Below are positions 54,458 through 64,000 of a stretch of DNA of 64,000 nucleotides, one piece after another. Each line of letters starts with the position of its first letter. The stretch's first letter is position 1. The position numbers and the translations under genes are program-made. The stretch covers positions 1,550,001 through 1,614,000 of the forward strand of contig WHUZ01000005.1 of the NCBI GenBank assembly GCA_015179045.1, written 5' to 3'. A model generated the notes under the pieces. The model saw only the letters and a list, made by a program, of their open reading frames with translations, made no database searches and was not told the origin of the DNA. The DNA comes from Kalaharituber pfeilii (lineage: Eukaryota; Ascomycota; Pezizomycetes; Pezizales; Pezizaceae).

Positions 54458-57400
54458 ATGTCTTCCGCCGTATTCTCAACTCCTCCTCGCCCGCCTCCCG
54501 GCAGTGCGGGCAGCACTCCTATGGGTCTACCGGCATCTCCATTCCATTCCGGTTCACCGTACGGATATCGTCTAATCCATCCATCGACACGGAATAGTGC
54601 CGATACCGCAATGGGCCGTCGGAGAAAGCGGATATTTGAGAGCGTCTTCCCACCATCGCCGGCTGCAGCAGCGGGCACACCGACGCCGCTTGCTACACCT
54701 ATTGGGAGCTTCGTAGATACCACGGCTGCGGGGTCACAAGGTAGCGCTGGCAATGCTGGGTCTGCAGGGGTAAGAGACCAGAACTGGGATTTGACATGGC
54801 ACATTGTCACGAGTTTTTTACGATTCCCTGAAGAGATTACAGCCACGAGCAGAGCCGGCAGCGGACAGTGGAAGGCACATCGAGATGCGTATATTGCTCA
54901 TAAGGAAGAGGAGTTAAAGCGGTCAAAAGGGATTGAGGATGCTATTAGCGCGTTACTAAGTCTAGAGAGTGAGAGGCAAGATGTGGCAGTCGGAGTCCCG
55001 TCTGGTGGTGAGCATGGGGAGGTACCGAGCTTGATAGAGTGGTATACGTGGGAGGTTAAGAGGCATTATTTGGCGTTTGTGAAGCCAGATGTGGTGCAGG
55101 CGTTATTCGAAAGGGATGGGGTTGATGTTTGTGGACATAATGCACAAGTGGAGTTAGAGATACAGGAGAAGAGGCGGGAGAGGTTAATTGGTATTCTGGA
55201 GAGATTAAGGAACGCATGGGAAATCTATGTCGGTGTAGCAAGGAAATGGGTATTCCCCAAGCATGCAGCAGTTCCAGTTACTACCCCTAGGACTAGGAAA
55301 ACTCCGGGAAGGAAACAGGCTTTATTTGCATACACACCTACAACTCAACGCAAAGCGAAAATAGCAGAAATCACAGAGCCACAAGAGGTTGAAGACAGTG
55401 ATGATGATGATGACTTCAATGACGATTACGACGATGATGACCCAAGGCTAGTTAAGTTTATTAGAGCGCTGAATGCGATTGTGTCTTACTCGCTGCCCGA
55501 TCCGCAGTGGAGTGAGCTAGTGTATGACGTGTTTCTGGAGTGGTGCGGGGTGATATTAAACTCGCCACCAGGGATGGCGGATGACGAGGGAGAACAGGAT
55601 GAAAGGGAAGCTGGCGAGCGACAAGGGAGTATGCAAGAATCTAAGCAGAAAGATGAGGAGGATGAGAACAGACTTGGTGTGCCTCGTGGGACTTTACGAC
55701 ATCAATCATACACACCATCTCCGTCTCCGACGCCTCGCACTGGGATTGCGAGAACGAAGAAGCAGATCATGGCGCAGGCAGAGTTGCTATCTGCTTGGTC
55801 ACATCTACAGACACTGAATCTTGGTGGCGGTGGACGTCGTGGAGAGAGGGTCTTCGCGGAAGTGATAAGCGTGCTGGTGACGAGATACATCGAGGGAATG
55901 TATGCAGGCCACTGGGCTGCGGAAGACGAGGAAGGCAACGCACGAGATGTGACCGCGGAAATTGGGACGTGGGTTGAACGGGAGGTTGGGAGTCTAGTGC
56001 GACTGGTGTTAGTTGGAGAAGGGGAGATGTCAAAGGGGCGCAAAGGGCACGGGAAAAAGGGAAATGCGAGGAAGGGTAAGAAAGGGAGGAATAATAAGAA
56101 AAAGAAGGCAAATGAGAGGGTCTTGAGTCCCCGTGCTAGCTTCAGGGCAAGTGAGTTAGGTATTGGTGGAGGTAGTGTGAGGTTGAGAGGGGGTCCGAGG
56201 ATGAGTATTGATGGAGTGTTAATGGGAAGTTTGACGGGGACGCCGTCTGTGTCGAGGCGGAGTGGTCTATCTGCCATTGTGCCTGGGGAGGGAGGAATGG
56301 AGGTTGAAGGGGAGGAAGACAGCACACCACCGGGTGAGGAAGTCGAGGATGATATTGAGGATGTGGTGTTGCGGAAAGAGGATATTGAGGGGTGGAAGAA
56401 GATGGCTTTGGGGAGGTTGGGAAGATTGAGGGTGCGTGAGTTGTTCGAGATTGTGATTGATTGGCCGGATAGTTTAGGTGGAGTGATGGACTTAAGGGTA
56501 AGTCATTCCTCCCTCCTCGTTTTTTGAATTTCATTTATTGACATCGAGATATAATATAGGCATACATCACTACGCCCCAAACCCGCATGCATCTCTCCAC
56601 AACCTTCACGACAGCTATCAACACCCGAATCCTCCACCCCGCCGCCTCCACCACCAACATCCTCCGTGTCTACATCTCGCTTATCCGTGCCTTCGCCGTC
56701 CTTGACCCCCGCGGTGTCCTCCTCGACCGTGTGACCCGCGGCATTCGCCGCTACCTGCGCGAGCGTGAAGATACCGTTCGTGTTATAGTCAAGGGGCTCA
56801 TGGGCGGCAACACGCCTGTTGCCGGCAAGCGCGAAGACGAGGAGCAAGCGTCTGGCACAGGTCAACTTCTGAATCCCAATAATCGGGTTGAGGAAGACGA
56901 TCTTTCGGACTTGGCAGAGGAGCTTATGAAAGGAAATGTTGCAGGTGGGGCAGCTGGAGGGGCGGCTGCGGCTGCTGCCGCGGTCGCTGGAGGTGGGGCG
57001 GACGATCTGGATTTTGATGACATGTCATGGGTTCCTGATCCCATTGATGCCGGGCCCGAGTACCGTCGCATCAAAGGGACCGACGTCGTCGGTTCGCTCA
57101 TATCACTGTACGAAAGCAAGGAGGTGTTTGTCAAGGAGTTCCAGAACGTGCTCGCGGAGCGGTTACTAGAATGCCGCGACTATGACTGGATTGATGAAGG
57201 TGTGAAGAACTATGAGCCCGAGATTCAGACACTCGAATTGTTACGGATACGCTTCGGGGAGGCAGCACTGCAGGCGTGCGATGTGATGTTGAGGGATATT
57301 CAGGTTGGGGCAAGGACAGATGCGAACGTCCGGGCGGATGAGGGTTTTGTGAAGGCTCCGGCTACGAAGCCGACGCCGAAGAAGAGGGGCCGCAAAGCCG

Positions 57401-58386
57401 CGGCTGAGAAGGTGGAGAAGGTGGAGAAGGCGGAGGAGGAACCGGAGTTCCACGCGAAGATTCTGAGTCATTTGTTTTGGCCGACGGAGATGAAGGATGA
57501 GATTGTTGCCGGAGCTGGTAGTTCGGCTGCTGCGGATTGGGGTGCGGGTGGTACGTGGGGTGGCGGAGGAGGGGAGAAAAACCCTCTGTATAAGTTGCCG
57601 AAAAACATCAGCGATCTACAGAGGAGATATGAGAAGGGGTACGAGAAGTTGAACGGGAAGAGGAAGTTGGAATGGAGGGATGCGCTGGGGTATGCACACG
57701 TGGAGTTGGAGCTTGAGGATAGAATTGTAGTGGTGGAGGACGCCAAGACATGGTGTGTTGCTGTCATTGAGGCATTTGGCGAGGATGGGAGTGGGGATGG
57801 GGACAAAAGTCAGGGCAAGAGAGTGAGAAAGTCGGTTCGGGAGTTGAAGAAGGAGTTGGAGATGGATGAAGGGCTGGTAAGGAGGGCGTTGCAGTTTTGG
57901 TGCGCGAAGGGCGTGTTAAAGGAGATCAAGAGCCATGCTGGGCAGGGAGGACAGGGGAGCGAGACATATATGGTTGTCGAGAGGGTGGAGGAATTTGATG
58001 ATGATGCCGAGGCTGGGAGCGGGGGCGTGGAGATGGAAGGGCAACAGGAGGCCTCCGATACAAAAGCCGGTGGTGTTGAAGGTGGGGATGGTGATGGCGC
58101 TGGTGATGGTGGTAGTGGTAGTGGTGGTGGAGAGGACCCTGACCCTCCGCTTTCTGCCGAGAAACAAGTATACGCGCAATTCATTGTTGGCATGCTCACG
58201 AATGCGCCCGGTCCGATGGTGCTGGATAGGATTATGATGATGCTGGGGATGCTAGTGCCGGGTGGGGTCAGATGTGGTAGGGAGGAGATGGGGGAGTTGT
58301 TGGAGAGGCTGGGGAGGGAGGGGCGAGTGGAGAGGGTCAGCGGTGGGGGTGGGGGGGGAGAGGAAGGGTGGAGGGTGAAGAAGTGA
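54458..58386 (+). CDS. APC2: APC2, anaphase-promoting complex cullin subunit
   Basis: Cullin-like scaffold of the APC/C ubiquitin ligase; it holds the RING subunit APC11 and drives cyclin and securin degradation at mitosis. Exons are 54458-56497 and 56560-58386 with one GTAAGT...TAG intron, joining MDLR to AYITTPQTRMHL; 1288 aa. The N-terminal half has cullin-repeat-like helices, an acidic run (about residues 312-328) and Lys-rich low-complexity inserts. The cullin homology is in the second half: SLISLYESKEVFVKEFQNVLAERLL, ELLRIRFGEAALQACDVMLRDI, FHAKILSHLFWP, then an APC2-type winged helix at the end (QVYAQFIVGMLTNAPGPMVLDRIMMML). It is longer than many orthologues because of Gly/Ala and acidic inserts. 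The start is the first ATG, MSSAVFSTPP. Confidence 0.94.
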
Positions 58387-59198
58387 TGATGATTAATTTA
58401 TGTAATGGACTTTGACGGTGCGCAAGGAGGAGTTCGATGGTTAGAGGTTGTAATAGGAGGGTGGGATGTGTATTATAGTAATCCTTGATTTTTCCAATGA
58501 GAAGAGGGAATTGACTTAATCCAGACTGTATTTTTTTTTCTTTTTTTGGTTTTATAATTATGCCATTACTCGTATACCCCCTATGGGCTACGAAGAGGAT
58601 ACATACAAACGGGAATAAAGCCAAAGTGTAAATCGGATGGCACACCACAAAAATCAATATTTGAATGCAGACTGTATGAAAAAAAAAAAACTGTTCTGTC
58701 CTGTCTAGAGCTTAGAAATGGTTTAAGTTGCAATAAGTTGGAAGTTTTATAGTTGAGGATAACACGTACCTGTACGTACGCATCCCATTCCATCCCACTC
58801 CTATCGTCCTCACTACATATTTATTTTTACCCTAGCATACGATAGCCCTGGCTGCCCGGAAGTAACTCTATTTCAATCGCCTATTATCTCCCACGATTCA
58901 AAGCTCATATGCCAGGAGCTTGCAGTGACTGACCGGGACACGATAAATACTATATATTTAAAACCGAGGCCCAAAATAACTAAATAAAAAATAAAAAGTA
59001 CATAAAAATAAATAAAAAGAGAAAAGAGAAAATAAAAGATCCATGAATGTGCTCAAGATAACTATGTAAGAAAATACAGGCGGACCTGGGAGAAAGTTAG
59101 TTTTTGATTGTAGAGGAAAAATTCAGGAATGACAAAAAGGTACATGGATGAAAAATAGCTTGGGGGCCCGCTGGGGTAATGATAGAGGGTTATCATAC
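58387..59198. other. Intergenic with SINE-like tail
   Basis: APC2 3' flank. It holds a SINE-like tail block at about 58530-58615 (reverse), a poly-A run at 58679 and an AT-rich A/T repeat stretch (58980-59040). No gene. Confidence 0.5.
58530..58615 (-). repeat. SINE-like tail block
   Basis: Reverse of TCGTAGCCCATAGGGGGTAT followed by ACGAGTAATGGCATAAT and an A-rich run. It matches the tail of SINE-like copy 4. Confidence 0.6.
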
Positions 59199-59710
59199 AT
59201 TCAGTGAGGAGCAGCGTTATACCGTTCATTTAGTAGCTTTACAATGGCGGAGTGTTCATATTCAGCTGCCCATGACAACGGCGTCCAGCCATGATTATCG
59301 TTTGGGTCAGAATCCACATTGTCCCGTCAGCTATTCAATCAATAGCATCAGGGTTCATGGCCTTTCCAATTGCGTGATTAGCATATGCTCTCACACCATC
59401 TGCGTTGGCCATAACTTCAAATCACTTGTTCCTGTTGAGTATCGGGGCCTAGATAATTTCTTGACATCAAGCTGTATATGAGGTTTCCCAGTCAAGAATG
59501 TCTGAGTAGTGCTGAATTCAGTGCGAAGCACTTTAGGAAGGACTCTTCGAATCTTAGGAGGCTCTACTTCGTCTAGAGCATCTATGCAGACGAATCTTCG
59601 GTCAAACCTGGATAAGGTAATCCTAAACATATTAAAAATATCCAGAATCACCACTCCTTTGTGATGCTGTTGGATAGATTCTAGTATGTACACGGCAGCA
59701 TGCTATAGCG
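59199..59710 (-). pseudogene. NACHT-ankyrin STAND gene E (deleted remnant)
   Basis: The minus strand carries ILESIQQHHKGVVILDIFN, RRFVCIDALDEVEP (Walker B) and FLTGKPHIQLDV, matching the second half of the NACHT domain of A to D. A frameshift follows, then RAYANHAIGKAM. The sequence then jumps directly to one terminal ankyrin repeat, NHGWTPLSWAAEYEHSAIVKLLNERYNAAPH, ending at TGA (59199-59201). Everything between the NACHT domain and the last repeat is deleted, as is the 5' part. Confidence 0.85.
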
Positions 59711-60192
59711 GATGAGTGAAATCTGATGCGTAGGTGATGAACTTGGTTCTTCTTTTGCTGATGAAGTTGCCTTATCGGTCAACCCATCGGTCAGGGCATG
59801 TATCGCATTCTGAGTCAGAATCTCGGATGCTGAAGAACCACACTATGTATATGATAAAAAATAGTTGGATGCCAAAAGTTTGTCACCGCAAGGCCAAAAC
59901 AGATACGGTAAGTACGTAATTCTTACCCTTCTGGGCAAGGGTTCTGAGGGTGGTGCGGTGGTCTGGTTGGCGGTGAGGTGCCGCTCTTTTTGTACATGAA
60001 GAATTAATTGTTCTTTAACCCCAATGTCCCGCAACTCCTCCAGACTCTCGGCCCATAATTAAACCCCACTGCAGATCTAAACTATTTCTCAACTCATAGT
60101 GGACTCCAAGTGCGGACACCTACAAAAAACATATTCTAAATCCGATATACCTGCCATTGACTGCACTTTCATTAATTCACTTACTTCCGCAA
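59711..60192. other. Intergenic between STAND remnants
   Basis: No coding sequence recognised. It separates the minus-strand NACHT remnant E from the plus-strand N-terminal domain at 60193. Confidence 0.45.
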
Positions 60193-60498
60193 ATGGATCC
60201 CTTTACCCTTTCAACTGGGGTTGCTGGTTTCCTTGCTTTATGCATAGCAATTGAGCTTGCGAAGATCCTTACAGATTACACAAGCCAGGTCAAGTCTGCC
60301 CCACCGGATGCTCAAGGCTTACTCACTGAGATTAATGCACTGAATGACACCCTCAAGCACCTAATTACCTTTCTGAGGGAGGATTATGTCCTTGGGAATA
60401 TTCATAAAACCTCTAGTACCTATCGAACTTGTCCTATGACAATGGGTATGCATACATACAGTGTACTTAATCTCGATCCCATTGAAGCAAAAGTTTGA
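60193..60498 (+). pseudogene. Isolated STAND N-terminal domain (SesA/Fungal_N-like)
   Basis: MDPFTLSTGVAGFLALCIAIE, LAKILTDYTSQVKSAPPDAQ and LLTEINALNDTLKHLITFL are characteristic of the N-terminal helical domain of many fungal NLR-like proteins (SesA/Fungal_N type, a putative death-effector-like domain). The match fades after HKTSSTY, where a shift or an unspliced donor (GTATGC near 60446) intervenes. No NTPase domain follows on this strand, so it is an orphan first exon or a truncated gene. It is a different N-domain from that of genes A to D. Confidence 0.7.
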
Positions 60499-61189
60499 CA
60501 ACACTGCTCTAGGGCCCGCTCATCATCCGGTCAGCCCGGGAGTGAGTGTGGGGGATTGACTCCCACATAGCCACCATGTCGGTATGCATAACAAATGGCC
60601 ATTCACAGTGCGCAAGAAAAAGCTTTACAATTAAATTCCCCAAATCCGGTCCAAAAGGTGTATAACTAACATGATCTAGCTGAGGACGCATGCATACCTT
60701 TGAAATGTGTTCAATTAACCTATCGAATCATCAACGTTGAACTAAAGTTAATACATGTCTGCGTAAAGACATATATACCGATGTATAGGTCTTCTTTATC
60801 AATAATAAAAAAAAGATGCTCTGATAGATCATAACTTATTATGATTCTGTTAGACAAAGAATATAACAAGTCAACAATAAATAACAAGATATAATGCAAA
60901 TATGCCTCCCATCACTCTCTCCTTTTTCCCCCACCTTCTTAGACACACATACAGAATCAAGCAAAAAATATCCTTCGAGTAGGACTGACCTGAATATCCA
61001 TCAAGACGCCAAATGCAATATAGGGATCGGAACGATCGGAAATAGAAAAAATAGAGAAAATAATAGAGAACTAAATGACCAAAAATGCTCCAAAACTGAG
61101 AAATGACAAGACGGTGTAGGGGCAAGAACAGAGCTATATGTGAGCTCCCTCCCTCAACATTCAAACAATACAGGGATTCTTAGTCGGAA
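60499..61189. other. Intergenic, 3' flank of the kinase
   Basis: AT-rich. It contains the probable 3' UTR of the minus-strand kinase. No gene or repeat recognised. Confidence 0.5.
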
Positions 61190-63397
61190 TTATTGTTTTG
61201 CAAATGAGGATGACATCCCGCCGGTCCTCGCCTCCGCCAGTGCAGTCCCATAAGGTACTTTCCCCTTCTCTCGAATCTTGTCAACCTCCCTCTGGTATGC
61301 CTCCTCGTAGAGGTTCTCATCTGTTCCTGTTGGTGACTCGCTTACGACACATCCATCCTCGTTGTCACCGTTCCCTCCAACCCCGATCGACAAGAAAGGT
61401 ACAGGCGCTTTCAATGGCGAAAGAGATTGCCCCTGCTTATGCTCCTTGTCGCCACCGTCCGATCCCTCCCCATCTTCGAGCGCAACAGCTGAATCCATCC
61501 TCTTCGGCGGCGCAACCACAACTAGTATCGTATCCCTGCTCTGATCCACCACCGGTTCCGGATGCACCCCTTCTGCTGACAAGTGTTGCCCTGGAGGTCC
61601 CCTCTGCTCCCCATCCAAACTCTTCGACCTTTTCAATGGATGTTCCGCAAGGGGTGGGACTGCCTCACTCCGTCCCGCGGATGGATACATCTTTCTTTGC
61701 GCCCTTTTCTTTGCCGTAAGGCGCTTTAGTTTATTTAGTGCTTTTACCTGCCATGTTTTCGCGAATACGTTAGCCATTTTGGTAACCTGGGCATGGAGAT
61801 AAATTGCAGAGCGACGTACGATAGTCATGACATGACGGATGCTTTTGGTTATGGCATGGTTGACTTCTTCTTCAGTTGGGATTAGGATCTCAGTCGTGTT
61901 TTCTTCGTAAGATAGGAGCATATCGGTGCCATGCCGAGTCACCCAAGGGTGCACCTGTGAGGATACACAAACGCGGTGAATATGATGTGAATTGAATGGC
62001 AAGCCAAGAGCATATTACTTACTCTCAGCTGACACATTTTTATTCTGGTCTTAGGATTCTTGTCCAGGAGACAAAGAATAAGATCTTTGAGATCTGGGTT
62101 GTTAGTTGGAATCTCAGGTCTGAGGTGAGATGGTTAGAGCGATCATGACATAAAAGCCTGGGTAAAAAGGTATTGAAGATACATACGTATCATTCTTGAT
62201 AGCGTTATACAACTCCAAGACCCCAGAATGGTTGAAAGGTAAACAACCAAAGCAAAGGCAGTACAGGGTAGCACCCATAGACCATATATCCGCTGCCTCA
62301 CCACTGACATCTCCGTGCCCCACTTTGCATAATTCTGGCGGGATAAAAGCAGGGCTTCCCGCAGATTTGGCCGTAAACATTTCAGTTCCTTTTTTAAACA
62401 TCTCACTGACGCCAAAGTCGACAATTTTCAGGCAGTCATCTTCTGTAAGCAGCAGATTGTCTGGTTTGATGTCTCTATGGATGATACCCTGAGAGTGCAC
62501 TGTACTGGGGGTTAGTAGCTGGGCTGGGATTTATGCGAAGGATTAGGAACCGACAATACTCAATCCCCAAAATCATATCTCGAAACCACAATCGGCATTG
62601 CTCTTCCGGGTATGGATCTGCTTTCTCTCCCAACCCCATCTTCATCACAACACCCTTCGAACACATTTCCATTACCATATAGAGCGAATCTCCATCTGGG
62701 TCATCCAGGACCTCGTACAACTTGATGATATTCTCATGATCCAGCTTCTTCATGATCGCAATTTCCTCCCGAATAAGGTACAGGGGCTTGCCATTTGACT
62801 CGTCCTCGTGAACCTGTGATGCGGAACGCCGATGGGTGACCAGAGGGTAGGTTAGGCGGCTACGTGCCATGTGGGGCCGGCGGAGGATGTTAGATTGGGA
62901 TCGTTTTCGGAGACGGGATTTAGAGAATTCCTTGATTGCCTGGGGTGGAGCTAAAGCTTAGAATCATAATCCTAGGTGCCGGGGAGGGTGAGGTACATAT
63001 GTTTGTCCTGTTTGGTCCACGGCGAGGTGGACGGCACCGAATGAACCACGGCCAATTTCCTGCTTGATTGTGTACCTGCATTCGATATATTAGCATTCCC
63101 CACTGAGCCAAGTAGGCCGACTTCGTAGAAAGAATGGGCAACGCAGGATGCAACATACTGATTAAGCCGCATTCCCTGTCCTGAATCTTCATCGCCGTAC
63201 TGGACACACGCATCCAATGTCTCTTTCACCTCCCTTGGTCCCAAAGATTGCGTTCGCGTGTGATGGCGTAGAGGTGAGTGGTAGCCATCGGGGATGGTTG
63301 ACCTAGGACTGGTTTCGCCGCAAGAGGGCATTGTGGCCGGGAACGTCTTGCTTCGGACACCCGCGGAATGCAGGTGCGGTGGGGTAGTGCCGTCCAT
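61190..63397 (-). CDS. CaMKK/Ssp1-like serine/threonine protein kinase
   Basis: Likely the upstream kinase of AMPK/Snf1 or CaMK (S. pombe Ssp1, yeast Sak1/Tos3/Elm1, animal CaMKK group). Six exons: 63397-63159, 63075-62997, 62939-62555, 62499-62187, 62119-62023, 61954-61190; 625 aa. All junctions keep frame and are GT-AG (the third donor is GTCGGT). Motifs: glycine loop EIGRGSFGAVHLA, AIKEFSKSRL (catalytic Lys), LIREEIAIMKKLDHENIIKLYEVLDD, HRDIKPDNLLL (catalytic loop), DFGVSEMF, SAGSPAFIPPEL (activation segment), AADIWSMGATLYCLCFG and HPWVTRHG. The tail has MLLSYEENTTEILIPTEEEVNHAI and a Ser/Pro-rich end, as in fungal CaMKKs. The start MDGTTPPHL is the first ATG in the leading exon. No defect is seen. 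Confidence 0.93.
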
Positions 63398-64000
63398 CGT
63401 GGTGAGGAGTGGGGGGGTGAGAGCTCAAGAAAGCTGTAAGCGGTGGTCGAGCCCCTGGGGGGGGGGGGGAATATATAATCGGGTGGGATGATGGAGGGGA
63501 TGAGGAGATGGAGGGGAGGAGATGGAGGGGATGAGGGGATGAGGGGATGGGTGCGGTTGTGAACTCGTCCTGCGCACATGCTGCTGCCCCGCGTGTTGGG
63601 GGCTGATAGGCGGCACGGGCCGTGAGCTCTGTGCCGCAGCGTAGGCGAGCGCCAAGCCCTTCGCACGCCAGGGTTCCTGCTTTGGGGATCATGCGGTATG
63701 ATGCGATTTCCTAATCAAGTAATTGTTGCTCGGACGGAACCAGAGGGCCAGAATGTTCCATCCCAAGTACTACCATCTCTTAAAACTCTGAACAAGGCAA
63801 AGCGACCATTCCACCCATTCTACAACAAGCTGCCCCAATGCCTATCCTCACCAATGCAGCAGCGTAGCCCACCCCTGTGAAGTCATATTACCTATGAGCA
63901 ATGCATAAGAGCTCATATAGGCTAAAAAAAGATATAAAGAGAAGCAAGAAAGAAAGACAACCTTAAGGCAAGACAAATATGGAAATCCGGGCAATCATCT
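63398..64000. other. Kinase promoter region
   Basis: Upstream of the minus-strand kinase. It has a G-run (about 63460-63469), a TATA-like ATATATAAT (63470-63478), and a G/A-rich tract (63480-63560), which is a C/T-rich tract on the coding strand, common in fungal promoters. The rest to 64000 shows no gene. Confidence 0.5.

Noticed and set aside
55702..56325. Minus-strand frames of over 100 codons across APC2
   Set aside because: They overlap the well-supported APC2 coding sequence and are compositionally biased shadows.
61198..61719. Plus-strand frame of 173 codons
   Set aside because: Antisense of the last kinase exon; Pro/Ser-rich, with no domain.

Overview
The window looks like a repeat-rich chromosome arm of a filamentous ascomycete. 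Short GT-AG introns of about 50-150 bp, NACHT-ankyrin STAND proteins, single-copy fungal housekeeping genes and dense, decayed transposons all point that way. The gene families and TE-swollen layout suggest a truffle-like Pezizomycete (Tuber), but that is inference and no marker in the window proves the genus.

1-15 kb: two nearly identical NACHT-ankyrin genes (A, partial at the left edge; B, complete, 1476 aa) lie in a direct segmental duplication. The copies differ in ankyrin number by exactly one 102-bp repeat. Between them is a 1.84-kb element with arms of about 430 bp and a TA target duplication. A broken nuclease-like gene follows. 15-26 kb: intergenic DNA with SINE-like copies, a 637-bp inverted-repeat element, and a third, diverged NACHT gene (C, minus strand) whose ankyrin array has collapsed behind a stop codon. 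26-32 kb: VPS28 (ESCRT-I), then a PIF/Harbinger-type transposon remnant (truncated transposase plus an intact coiled-coil partner ORF) with two internally deleted MITE derivatives. One MITE has an uninterrupted target site preserved elsewhere in this window. 31.6-39 kb: pseudogenes of an HNH nuclease, an NB-ARC/TPR-type STAND protein and a fourth NACHT-ankyrin gene (D).

42.1-52.3 kb: one Ty1/copia insertion, proven by matching LTRs and the same GTATG duplication at both ends. It now contains gypsy fragments, a second PIF/Harbinger remnant and an intact 525-aa F-box-like gene. 52.7-54 kb: 3' ends of PER1 (minus) and MTG1 (plus) lie head to head with both 5' halves missing. 54.4-58.4 kb: APC2, the cullin subunit of the anaphase-promoting complex. 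59-60.5 kb: remnants of two further STAND genes. 61.2-63.4 kb: a six-exon CaMKK/Ssp1-like protein kinase.

Functionally the window mixes conserved genes (VPS28, APC2, the kinase) with a birth-and-death cluster of STAND/NLR-type receptors and nuclease-type conflict genes. Gene B is the only NACHT gene that reads as complete and intact; A reads as intact as far as it is visible.
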